Both the position numbers and the translations under genes were made by a program. Shown here in pieces: positions 43,489-53,525 of a stretch of 64,000 bases of DNA (its first letter is position 1; each line of letters opens with the position of its first letter). The DNA is from Venturia oleaginea. Its lineage: Eukaryota; Ascomycota; Dothideomycetes; Venturiales; Venturiaceae. The stretch spans positions 868,001-932,000 of the forward strand of contig JABMLP010000013.1 in assembly GCA_013176395.1 (NCBI GenBank), given 5' to 3'. The notes below the pieces were generated by a model. The model ran no database searches. It was not told the origin of the DNA and was given only the letters and a program-made list of their open reading frames with translations.

Positions 43489-45213
43489 TTATTCAGGGAC
43501 CGTTTCACATGCGCTTCTACTCCTTTCTATTCTCTTCTCAGGACAGCATGTCCTTTTCCTACTTGGAAGATTATATATACAAGTTGTTCTTCCTGTACCT
43601 ACACTTTCTCCTTTGTACTTAGATACTTCGAAATACAAGCAGTCTTCTCTCACTTGCGAAACACCTTTGAGGGTTGAACTCTTACACGAACTTGCAGCGT
43701 GGATTGGCTGCAGTGCGGTAGCAGACATAGTGGTCCCTGCGATTGAGGTCAGTGACGTATTGTGACGAGATTGAGCCAATTGAGAAGTCTTTTGAGAGTT
43801 TGCATTACCGGGGTGCTTCATTCCGCAGAGCTCAGATACTGCAGGGCCATCATCTATATGGTAGGTTAGTTAGCTAAAAAAGTATCTAGACTATTGAATG
43901 AAGTTGAAACAAATATTATTATAGATGTCTCCGGTAACCGAATGACCATATATTGAAATAGAGAGGGACTTACCACAAACCAACACCACATTCGCTCGCA
44001 TCGTGAACTCTCTACCACGGTATTTATTGTGTGCCTTGACCCCAGTTTTGAGAAGTTTGAGCTCGTCAACGAGAGGCCTTAGATAGCTGTCAATATCCTC
44101 ATGTTTGTTGGGCCCTGGAATGACGAGAGAGAGTAATATATTACCCTTCTTATAGCGAATCTATGGTGGTAGGTTATAGTTGACGAGGATGACTGGGCTG
44201 ACCGAGTGATTGCCCGATTTGATAGCTTGAACGCCATCATAATGTAGTGCAAAAGCGATGTCAGTTGGTCGCTTGAAATAGCCTTCTTTTCTGAGATCTC
44301 GGTACCTTTCGCCGGACCACCAGTCATCATAGACTAATGGTAACTGGTCAATAGGGTTGATCCAGTACTTTTGGTGGTGTTTTTGGAGGGTCTCAGCTCG
44401 TATAGCCGATTGGAATTGATACCTGAGGCGAGGTATAAGAGGGATATATAGGAAGGTTTTTCGTGCACGGCGAGTGCTATAGTAATAACGAGGTTCGTTA
44501 CAACTACTGCAACCCTCTAGATTAGCGTAATCGCCAGTGTATGCAATACAACTCTTGATACAGCAGTCAAAGGTTCTACCCTCGAGCCTCGTCAGTGCCG
44601 TAAGAACATCGCCGCGGCGGCGTAGATCTGGCAACTGTGTAGACCACCCATCCTCGACGATATAGCGTAGCATATTGTATTGTTCTCGGCTGACATGGTA
44701 ATCAACCCATTCAGAGAGTTGTAGATACCGTAATTGGGTGTCGGAGAGTTGACGTACTTAAAGAAAGTTAGCTTTATGTTAACTTGGGGACCTCCAGCGT
44801 AAATGAAAGGCCAATTCTGCTAAGAGGACGTTACAGGGATTAAAAGTAGTGTAGAATGAGGTTATATCGTCCTCGAAAAGAATTGAAGTTGCTCAATCGC
44901 TGAAGGTTCCTATTTATCTCAAAGTTAACTTTAACTTACTTCGCTCAAAGTCGATTCCATCACCAATATCGATATCAGAATCGTAATCTAGTGGCTCATT
45001 CTGCTCATTCTGAGGGCTTGGCGGGGTGTGAGACTCATCATCGACTATCTCGTCATCGGTCTCGATGCCGGCGGGCTCATCTGCAGCGTTATAGGTAGGA
45101 AGATTGAGGTTTTGACGTCGTATCCAAGCCTCACGATGTCTTGTACGAGTCCGGATAGAACATCGATGTATAGATTCGCCGAGATCTCGTTCAAAAAAGC
45201 AGAATACAGCCAT
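43489..45213 (-). mobile_element. Tnp2-type (CACTA-like) transposase relic
   Basis: From an ATG at 45213, the minus strand carries an acidic N-terminal exon; splice signals (GTAAGT at about 44928, TTTAAG at about 44761) leading to LSDTQLRYLQLSEWVDYHVS; then DLRRRGDVLTALTRLEGRTF, a CxxC segment (GCSSCNEPRYYYS), YIPLIPRLRYQFQ, ALHYDGVQAIKSG, LVIPGPNKHEDIDSYLRPLVDEL and, after a GTAAGT intron, DDGPAVSELCGMKHPGNA. This order matches plant/fungal Tnp2 (PF02992) transposases of CACTA-like elements. An in-frame TAG at about 44161 interrupts coding between NLPP and IRYKKG, and the catalytic C-terminal part is missing. CACTA-like inverted ends were not found. It sits head-to-head with an intact 419-codon ORF across about 250 bp. 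Confidence 0.7.
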
Positions 45214-45462
45214 TTTTGGTATGCCAGCGAGAGTGATGTGTTCGAGTCACAATAGAGGTGTGAGATTCTGAGACTACCGGCCGCAGAATCCACCTCCGGA
45301 TTGACTCGAGACGTTTGAAACGGCTACTGATTCGGATATATCGTTATTGTTGGTGTATGAAACGGCCTAGGTGTCATGCTAAGGTGGGGTTGAGGTGTAT
45401 AATAGGAGAATTTAGCTGTAGATAATTATACCTTCACGATTACAACCTTTCAAAGACTTATA

Positions 45463-46722
45463 ATGGCGCCAAAAACAGCTTTGAGTGAACGCCCGATTGA
45501 GCAACCTCTTGATACCGAGATCACCACCTTGGCAGACATCCTCGTCACCATTAATCTGGCCGTGCGGAACTACCCGGAAAATATTCGCAAGGAGCTGATT
45601 GCAGACTATAAATCTGCGGTAGCGAAGTCACTCAATATCGCGAGATCTTATAGTCAAAAGGAGTCGGTTCCGATTCGCAATGGTGATGGGACTCTGAATC
45701 TTGAAGCGTTAGTAACTACTCAATATCTCATCAAAGAAAGCTACTTATCTCTCTCTTTTAGTACACGTTTTAATCCCGTTAAGCAAATCAAGCCTTTTAA
45801 ATCTCAGAGTCATACAGATCGTCCAAATCTGTTCACCGCCCTCCATACCGAAAGTCCTATTCTATCCAGATACGTAGGCTATTGGCCCTCCGCAGCGTTA
45901 CTAAAGATCAAGTTGGACTATATTCGTACCGAAGAGTGCCGACGAAGAAAGGTTATAATGACACCAAAGGTTCCTCGAAAAAATGGCAAGGCAAAGTTGA
46001 AATCTACACCGATATCTACACCAACTTCATTAGCAAGTCAAGACACCGAGGGTGCCAGAATGATCGATTTTACACCTTCAAAGCCATCAAAACAGTCCTC
46101 TCATGTCGCCGAGGTGCTTGCTACACCTGGTATCTATTCGAGGTCGGTTTCTGCCGAGCCATCTTTGCCATATACATACGACGATGAGGCCGCCGATTTC
46201 GAGGACTCTCAGGATCAGATCAATATCGATGATGATATTAGCGTCTATAGCGATGACCAACGCGATGACTACGGCGCTCGAATTGACGAGATTGATGGCG
46301 ACCTTGAAGCGCTAGATTCTACTCTACAATCTACTCAGATAGCCTCGAAAAAGCGCAAGGAACGAGACCCTCAAGACCCTACTCTTATATTGGCCCCGAG
46401 TGCTAAAAGAAGCTTTCAAAAAACGTCAATTGTGGTGGATGTTAACGATAATAACGAGAGAAAGAGAGCTGAAAAGAAAGATTCTTTGGCCAAACAAGCT
46501 CTTGCATTGAAAAAGAAGACACAGCAAGATGCAGCCCTGGTACGTCAGAAAGGAAGCAGTTGGTTCAAGTCACTGAGTGGCCAATTACCCGAAATTGACG
46601 AAGAATCAGAGTCATGGTATATCATCGCTTCCACGGTATCTAACAAGAAGATGGCATTTGGAAGAGTCTGCACGTACGAGTGCTTCATTGGGGTAAAGAC
46701 CCTGGACGCGGAGGATGCATAG
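45463..46722 (+). CDS. Intact 419-aa ORF divergent from the Tnp2 relic, function unknown
   Basis: One uninterrupted frame with ATG at 45463 and stop at 46720-46722. The N-terminal 100 residues are helical (DILVTINLAVRNYPENIRKEL). The middle is Ser/Thr/Pro-rich with Lys-rich patches (about 165-190) and an acidic Asp/Glu stretch (about 245-290). A bipartite-like basic motif (SKKRKERD) and a Lys/Ala-rich coil (about 325-365) precede a C-terminal hydrophobic segment with two Cys. I recognise no family. Its position, about 250 bp head-to-head from a Tnp2 transposase, is typical of the second protein of two-gene CACTA-like elements. It could also be an independent nuclear protein. It has no stops or frame breaks, in contrast to the transposase beside it. 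Confidence 0.6.
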   Translation: MAPKTALSERPIEQPLDTEITTLADILVTINLAVRNYPENIRKELIADYKSAVAKSLNIARSYSQKESVPIRNGDGTLNLEALVTTQYLIKESYLSLSFSTRFNPVKQIKPFKSQSHTDRPNLFTALHTESPILSRYVGYWPSAALLKIKLDYIRTEECRRRKVIMTPKVPRKNGKAKLKSTPISTPTSLASQDTEGARMIDFTPSKPSKQSSHVAEVLATPGIYSRSVSAEPSLPYTYDDEAADFEDSQDQINIDDDISVYSDDQRDDYGARIDEIDGDLEALDSTLQSTQIASKKRKERDPQDPTLILAPSAKRSFQKTSIVVDVNDNNERKRAEKKDSLAKQALALKKKTQQDAALVRQKGSSWFKSLSGQLPEIDEESESWYIIASTVSNKKMAFGRVCTYECFIGVKTLDAEDA

Positions 46723-46850
46723 CCCCCAGTCTAGGGCCTGGATTGGAGGCTATCTGCCTATGTCGCTGTAATTATATAGTTAATTTGGTGATAGAGCTAG
46801 ATTTGTTGTTGTTTTTGCGGCGATGCGGCGATGCAGTGCACGTGACTTTT

Positions 46851-46863
46851 GGGGGGGGGGGGG
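46851..46863. repeat. G homopolymer run
   Basis: About 13 consecutive G residues, followed by the A/C-rich start of the next relic. Length is likely unreliable in any assembly. Confidence 0.8.
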
Positions 46864-47014
46864 ATCTCCCCGCCAAAAACCAAAAAAAGGGCTGAAATTT
46901 ACAATAGACTGAATGCTAGATTGTTTACGGACCTTGTTTTGAGTACAATGAGAATTCCTGAGAGAAATCCCGTGAAAAACGGTGATTTGGTTGTATTTTC
47001 CGTGATTTTGGCGT

Positions 47015-47227
47015 TTACAATGTGTTTGTGACCGTAGTGGTAGGGTGGCCAAGAGCGATAGCTTTCTGAATTTGACGTAGAGGGATATCAACTTGAAGAA
47101 GAGGTTTGAGTGAAAGAAAGTAATCTCTGATTGCTGCCAACGTGAAGCAAGCGTCACGTAGAGTAAGAATCTTGAGCCTGGTATCGCGTGAAAGCTCCTG
47201 AAGGCGTCTCTTCTTTGGTGTAGCCAT
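47015..47227 (-). mobile_element. Solo N-terminal fragment of a Tc1-like transposase
   Basis: From an ATG at 47227, the first residues (MATPKKRRLQELSRDTRLKI, then LTLRDACFTLAAIRDY) look like the HTH region of Tc1/mariner transposases. The frame stops after 70 codons and no catalytic domain follows. The downstream 46870-47010 region contains TTTACAAT and repeated AAATACAACC-type sequence resembling element ends. It is probably an internally deleted copy. Confidence 0.5.
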
Positions 47228-47825
47228 CTTCAGAGAGGATGAAAAGAATGACTAATGGTAATAAGAATGGCTGATGAATGCGGGCTTAAAACACCAAAAA
47301 ATCGATGCTATCATGTAATTTGAGCTTCATTTATAACCAACCCCAGAGACCCACCTGCAGATGATGTGCAGCTAACCTTTAATTCCGTAGAGACCATAGT
47401 AGAGAGGTCTGTATTAAAATGTGCGGAGGTGTATCACGATTTACGAGATTCTCCGCTCTCAGGTTTGGCCCAAGCACCCAAGGGCGTGTACGAGGAATTG
47501 GATGGCATGGCTGGGATCATTTAGTTTACTCGGTAAGGTGGCGGTGAGGTCTATGAGCATGTTCTCTTGCTTATATGTTAAATTAATATAACGCGCACCC
47601 ATAGGCTACTCTTGGATGGATTGGCTACAAATAGATACTCGTGCACATCCAATAGATCCCCCCCCCTATCAACAACAATATCTTTATCGTACAAACCGAG
47701 CATGCACTTCCAAAGTCTCCTCCCAGCGATCCTATTCGCGCAATCCGGCTTCGCTTAGTACTGCTGTTTCGCATTGTATATTTCCTAACCCCTAAAGATT
47801 CTGTACTCAATAATGACCATAGTAC

Positions 47826-48047
47826 AGGAGATCCGCAAGCGGAAAAACTTCTGTCTCACGCTACATCTCGAGCGACCCTCCCCGTGTTGAGAAATTTACT
47901 GTAGTTGATGGCTGCAACATCGAGATCACCAAGAACCCCGGCGGCAGTGGGAAGTGGACAATGCTGATTAACCCTAAGGAGACACTCTGTCTACCTCTTT
48001 CGCCTTTCACGTTTATCGGGATTGGCCCGAACACGTCTTGTAAATGA
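47826..48047 (+). pseudogene. Orphan C-terminal exon, small secreted protein-like
   Basis: An open stretch with no ATG that reads plausibly as protein: a Ser/Arg-rich lead, then VEKFTVVDGCNIEITKNPGG, an LPLSPFTFIGIGPNTSC end and TGA at 48045. Two or three Cys and a beta-rich pattern suggest the end of a small secreted protein. No signal peptide exon is found upstream, where transposon-derived sequence begins. Probably a gene remnant cut off at its 5' end. Confidence 0.3.
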
Positions 48048-48272
48048 GTTGGGTTTGGGAAATCAGCGGGGGATTCTTGGGAAGGTGGTTGGAAGTGAAG
48101 ATGATCAATGGCGTATTCTAATGGGAGAGGCTTGGGGTTCGTGGGGGGATTAGGCTGTGTGCATCAACGGCAAACGGGCATGTGTGTGCAAAACGCGTAC
48201 CACGGAGCAGAGGCCTTCATTATGGAGTACAGACATTTCCTCTAAATCCAACTTCCCTTTACTTTATTAATC

Positions 48273-48304
48273 CTCGAATCTCGAATCTTGAATCTCGAAT
48301 CTCA
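48273..48304 (+). repeat. 7-bp tandem repeat (CTCGAAT)
   Basis: Four and a half copies of CTCGAAT with one C-to-T variant, in intergenic DNA upstream of the Crh-like gene. Confidence 0.75.
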
Positions 48305-48450
48305 ACCGAACGCAATGCAGCAATCATCAAGCTGGTGGCGGTCCAATGCCACCTGCATCCTTCACTAAACCAGATGCATGAATGGCTTCGGTCCAACTCT
48401 CCTGCTTAGGATTGAGACGGCGCCATCAGCCATGATTCCATCCCTCGCTA

Positions 48451-48518
48451 TCGATATTCCCTCTTCTCCGTCGATATTCCTTCTTCTCCATCCATGTTCC
48501 TTCTTCTCCATCCATTCG
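48451..48518 (+). repeat. 20-bp tandem repeat in the Crh-like promoter region
   Basis: Units start at 48451, 48471, 48491 and 48511 (partial). Each contains TTCC followed by YTCTTCTCC. It lies about 270-330 bp upstream of the ATG at 48781. Confidence 0.8.
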
Positions 48519-48780
48519 TTGTTCTTGCCTGTATAACTCTAATCTTTTCCTTTCTCATAGCCCTTCGTTCAGCCTTAGTTCCACCGTAATCATACTCCCA
48601 CTGATCCTTCCGCCCTTCCGCCAACCCCGTCGTGCTTTCCTGGAAACATTGCTTTGAATCGTCTCCGACGACAGCATCTTTAAACCCGCCTGCGAAACAA
48701 GCATCCCTTGCTGCTTACATTGCTTTCCATCGCGTCTTACTACATCCTTTGAGCCGTCTACATCTTCTTCCAGCTACCTC

Positions 48781-50358
48781 ATGGCACGCTATTTCCGTGC
48801 CGCAGCAGTTGCTGCCCTCGCGACAGCTGTCTTCGCTGCCGCTCCTACATGTGGACTTAATAATCCATGTCCTGCATCTGCGCCGTGCTGTTCTGGTACG
48901 TGGAACTTTTTGCACTGCTGAAGAAGCACCTTCTTTTGGTGGCCGCAACTAACCATTGTCCCAGCATATGGCCAATGTGGTGTAGGCGCATATTGCCTTG
49001 GTGGATGCGACCCTCTCTTCTCCCACACACTCAAATCCTGCGTTCCAGCACCCGTATGCAAGACCCAGGACTACAAGCTCAAATCCCTCAGCGATGTCAT
49101 GGATATTTCAGATTACCTCGGTGATGCGTCAAAGGCGAACTGGCAGGTCAGCGGAAAGCCTGTGGTATATAATAGCAACTCTTTACTTCTCACAATGGCA
49201 CCGGAGACCGTCGGCACGTTAATGGCTAGCACGCATTACGTCTGGTATGGTAAGATTTCGGCGACTATGACATCGAGTCAGGGACAGGGTGTGGTGACGG
49301 CATTCATCATGATGAGCGATGTGAAGGATGAGATTGATTTCGAGTTTGTTGGCACCGATACCGAGCACGTACAAACCAACTTTTACTCCCAGGGTGTTAC
49401 CAACTGTATGTTGAGATGCTGCATTCTTGCCACAGCCAGGATTTGTTGGCTACCTCCAACTCCTAATCGATGTCGCTCAATTTTTGGCGACTTTTGAGAA
49501 GCTCAGTACCAGAAATATAACGATATCGATATGGGATTGAGAGGAGCTGTGAGAACGCTTTTTCCTGAATACGCCGATTAACAGAGTACAGACAACAACG
49601 GCGGCAACGTGAGCGCAAGCAATACAGTCTCAACCACGCACACGTACACAATCGATTGGACCCCAGATAAGATTGACTGGATCGTCGATGGAGCCGTTCT
49701 ACGTACCAAGAAGCGTTCAGAAACTTGGAACAGCACCTCGAATCGCTACGATTTCCCTCAAACCCCATCCCGGATCATGCTCTCCCTGTGGCCCGCAGGT
49801 CTACCATCCAATGGCAAGGGTACCGTCGACTGGGCAGGTGGACTGATCAACTGGAATTCTCCATACATGCAAAATGGCTACTACTACGCCATGGTCTCAG
49901 ACGTCAACGTACAGTGCTACGACCCTCCAAATGGCGCCAATACTCCAGGCAGTAAAGCATATATCTATACCGACGCGGCAGGAACAAACAACACCGTTGA
50001 GATCACCGATTCCTTGGTTGTCCTAAAAGGTTTGAGCGGGACTGGCGAGAACCCGGGTACAGATACCAGTACGCAGACTTCCAAAGGCGCTTCCAAGCCA
50101 TCGGCCACTCCTGAGTCCGTCCCTGGTGTGTCTGGTGCCGGGGCCAGAGGTGAAGATACATCTGGATCCGCTAACGCGGCTGTATCTGGATCGGGAACTG
50201 GCTCTGGTGTTTCAGCGGCGGCTACGGGCTCATCGGGCTTCATTCAGGGAAATGGAGGATCGACGAGCAGGAGCGGTGCTTCCAGCAGAGTGGACGAGAA
50301 AGTTAGCGGTAGTGTGTTTGCTGTCATTGTGGCCATTGTGGTTGCTTTGTGCTGGTAA
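48781..50358 (+). CDS. GPI-anchored Crh/Utr2-like GH16 transglycosylase with CBM18
   Basis: A cell-wall enzyme that links chitin to beta-glucan (family knowledge). Signal peptide (about 1-20), then an eight-Cys CBM18 chitin-binding segment (PTCGLNNPCPASAPCCS...YCLGGCDPLFS), then a GH16 domain with catalytic DEIDFE (about 160-165), a Ser/Gly/Thr-rich region and a C-terminal hydrophobic tail for GPI attachment (SGSVFAVIVAIVVALCW). Exons 48781-48895 and 48965 onward are clear. The next junction is problematic. The strong donor GTATGT (49406) with acceptor TTAACAG (49584) puts a TAG at the join. A weak donor GTTACC at 49396 keeps the frame (exon 48965-49395, then 49585-50358) and gives about 440 residues. 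A one-base lesion is the alternative. The identity is firm; that splice is not. Confidence 0.85.
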
Positions 50359-51218
50359 TGGTGGAGATGATTTGCTTTTTGCTTTGCGAATGTGCTAATT
50401 GTGCAAGTCTTCCAGGCACTCTATAGTCTAACATGGTTTTGCGGTTTTGCCGCTATAGGGGTTTGACATGCATCTTTGAGCGTTGTTTTGGTGTAAGGGC
50501 GTTGGGTTGATGAGACAGGGCGGGAAAGTCCTGTGAATTTTTTATTTTTTTTGAAAGTTGCTGTAAATCTTGCGATGGCAATTTCGGTTCGAGGAAGGTT
50601 TAAATGATTGGAAGCTTCGAAGAGAAAGGCACATTGTCTCGTTGTTCCAATCGCACGTCACTCTTTTGTGCCATATTCATTTGTTGCTTCCGTGGCATCG
50701 CTCGCTGCGGGAAATCATGGACCACTTGCAGCACGGAGCTGTTTCAACGACTCAAATTCGTTCCCCAACCACGGCTATGTTTCACGCCACTGGTTATTGC
50801 ATTGAACGATGGATGCCAATGGATTTGCTCGTTCACTCTATTTTACTACCATCCTTTGTGACTAGCATCAGGATCTCAACTGCTTCGTGCTGGAAAGGGA
50901 GATGGGCAGTCTGCAGTTGAATTGTTGGGAACCCTAACCTATTCCGCTACGGGCTATTGATCAAGAGATGGAATGGATGGGTAATGCTTTTGATGACTCT
51001 TATATTTGCAATATGCATGACATGGAGTCTAGATTGCTGAAAGTGAGATAGTACAATCAAGGGTATCATACTTCGAAAGATCAGAGAATACATAAGAGGT
51101 GACAAGTCTATCTACTCAGTTTCTCATCACCAACCAGGTCTCTTCGAATCAACAGATCCATCTCCATCACTCACTCTCTTTGAATCAAGTCCAAACGACA
51201 CTCTTTCCATCGATCAAC
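50359..51218. other. Intergenic region, no gene seen
   Basis: 3' flank of the Crh-like gene and promoter of the small secreted protein gene. Short open frames around 50570-50920 show nothing recognisable. Confidence 0.45.
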
Positions 51219-51669
51219 ATGAAGACATTCATCGTCATCTTCTCCCTCGCTCTTGCAGTCTTTGCTGCACCTCAGGCCCCGGGCGGCGGTGCAGCGGGTG
51301 CTTCCCCAGCAGCGGTGGAATGGTATGGATCTCCCAAAAGAAAAACTCACAGTACCGAATATCACTCACACAATCAAACAGTCTCACTAAATGCGCCACC
51401 ACCGCCTTCGGCGTCGAAGCTACCTCTCTCACACCCGACAGTATGCCTTGTGGCAAGGAAATGGCCGGTTCGTTATCCCCTCCTCTTCATTCCTCTTCGT
51501 GCATGTCCGGGAGCTAACGATGCTTCCGTCAGGTCCCGAGGGATACAAAAGCCCAGCATTCAAGTCATGCATTTGTGCAGATGCGAAGGTCAAGACTGCG
51601 ATGACTTGCCAGGGCAAGTGCCAGTACGGTACCATGGTCACTATGGGATTCAAGAGTTTCTGCAAGTGA
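51219..51669 (+). CDS. Cys-rich small secreted protein
   Basis: Three exons, 51219-51322, 51382-51467 and 51533-51669, total 327 nt, giving 108 residues. The signal peptide is clear (MKTFIVIFSLALAVFAA), then a Gly/Ala-rich linker (APGGGAAGASPAA). The mature part has eight cysteines spaced C-x3-C-x19-C-x18-C-x-C-x10-C-x3-C-x14-C. This is close to the CFEM layout in its second half but does not fit it exactly. It could be an effector-like or hydrophobic cell-wall protein; function is unknown. The introns are GT-AG (donors GTATGG and GTTCGT). Without splicing the frame looks like noise, so it is easy to miss. It converges on the aldo-keto reductase gene with 100 bp between the stops. Confidence 0.8.
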
Positions 51670-51769
51670 TGGAACTGTGAATCCAATGGGTTGGAAAGAA
51701 CTGTCTTTGTACAATTACCTTTCCAATATACATTTGTGATTTACACCGAGTTCTGGTTTTGTGATGTGG

Positions 51770-52800
51770 TTAGTCTTTGCTCACTGTGGGGTCCCAGGCG
51801 CAAGGTGCATATTCCCCTGTGTTGAGTGTCTCCATGTCCTCTTTTGTCAGTTCGAAATCGTATAAATCGGCGTTCTCCTCGATGCGGGAGAGGGTCACTG
51901 ATTTGGGAAGGGGAGAGAAGCCCATTTGTAGACTCCAGCGCAGAAGAATTTGAGCGGGAGTCTTGTTGTACTTCTTCGCGAGAGACGTGAGTTTGGGCTC
52001 TTCCATTCTTTGTCCGCGAACAAGGGGACAGTATGCCTGTTGATTGTTAGTACTGCACACATCCTAAAGAAACGGCAGGGGGGTCATATACCTCAAGCAA
52101 AACCCCTCTCGCCTCACACCATTTCACGATATCCGGTCGAGCTAACCAGGGATGAAGTTCCACTTGATTCACACTCAATACTCCGCCCCTACCCTTGCCT
52201 TCATTCTCCTCCACGCTCTTCTGCCACTCCTCCAACTCATCAAGATGATGGACGCCATAGTTTGATACGCCAACACTCCTCACCTTCCCACTCTCAACCG
52301 CCTCGACAAGCGCCTTCCAAGCTCCAAGACGCCCTTCTTTACCACCATATGGTGCGTGCAGGAGATAGAGATCGATGTATTCAAGCCCAGTCACGCGCAA
52401 GGACTCGTCAACACATTTCTTAGCGTCAACGTAGTTGATTGCCTTAGGTGGGACTTTTGACGTGAAGAACAGCTTTTCACGTGGGATCTTGGAAGTATCC
52501 AAGCCGGCCGCTGAGGGCTCTTCGTTCCTGTATACAGTCGCTGAGTCGACGTGTGTGTAGCCGTTTTTGAGGGCGTGTAGGACAACTTTCTCGCAAATGT
52601 CCGCTGGACTAGTTACGTCATGTCAATGGCTCGCGATCTTGTTGCTTTTGATTGGAGTGCGGCGTACGTTTGATATACCTGGAATCCGTTGGTTCAGTTC
52701 ACTCGACGAAGATGAGAATGTGGCTTACACCGTATCCTAGAAGCGGTATCTCATATCCACTCTTGAGCTTAAAAGTAGAATTGATGGTGAGTTTCGACAT
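51770..52800 (-). CDS. Aldo-keto reductase (AKR3/AKR5-like)
   Basis: Four exons: 52800-52729, 52678-52668, 52608-52092 and 52036-51770, 867 nt, giving 288 residues, the family size. The second exon is only 11 nt (Val-Tyr-Gln plus two bases) and rebuilds the conserved GYGVYQTPADICEKVV junction. The tetrad is visible: Asp and Tyr in THVDSATVYRNE, Lys in FFTSKVP and His in LYLLHAPYGG. Also seen are the SVGVSNYGVHHLDEL strand, NQVELHPWLARPDIV, AYCPLVRGQRM and the C-terminal cofactor segment LPKSVTLSRIEENADL. It is a cytosolic NADPH-dependent carbonyl reductase; in fungi this group includes xylose/arabinose-type and alpha-keto reductases. All introns are GT-AG. Confidence 0.93.
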
Positions 52801-53525
52801 TGAATTGGTGGTTAAGCTGAGTCTTCGAGTGGATGAGGCGATGTAGTTTGAGATAAACCCCAATCTGTTCGCAAGCATGGTTTCGATATTGTCGATAACA
52901 GGGAAGAGGCATCTTTATACCCGGATTGGTCTCGGTCGGACTCAGATTTAAGCGAGATATCTGCCGTCCGTCATCCACGTGATATGCCGATGATTGATTC
53001 GTTAGCACACTTTGTCTGTCGGGTTCAGTCTTGTTTGTTGATGGGAGGCAATACCGAGGTAGCGACACTGGAAAGTGCCATGTCTTTGGGCTTCCAATTT
53101 AAATCTGGAATATATCATATCTGGAACGACGATGAAGGTGAGAGATTGTTTAGGAATGACTATCGAAATATCAATACCTCAGAGGTCCTGGATGGCTTCT
53201 GCACCCTAACCAAAAAACCCATCAACTCAGCAATACTGCAAATTGTCGAAACACAACATCACGTTTGATAAATTGGAGTCTCAAAAGCCTAATCGAAGTG
53301 AGAGTAATCGTCAGGGAACAACCGCTACTTCTTCATATTCCGGAAAGCGCAACGCAGATATTGCATTCGTAATACACACACCACTGATATTCAAAAGACT
53401 CTTGTCGTCGATTACCAAAAACTGATCTTTCATATCCAGCCAGATAAATATGTCCCAACTCGATCGTACGTAGTTTGTATCACTTCCAGCAACTTCCCCC
53501 AAAACAATCACATCTGGATAAGGCA
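52801..53525. other. Intergenic region, no gene seen
   Basis: Promoter side of the aldo-keto reductase and 3' flank of ERD2. No supported feature. Confidence 0.45.

Larger units (their letters stand above)
47228..48780. other. Intergenic region with an orphan exon and simple repeats
   Basis: Between the transposon island and the Crh-like gene. It contains a C run near 47658, the orphan exon at 47826-48047, a 7-bp repeat at 48273-48304 and a 20-bp repeat at 48451-48518 (each listed). Pyrimidine-rich sequence precedes the ATG at 48781. Confidence 0.5.
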
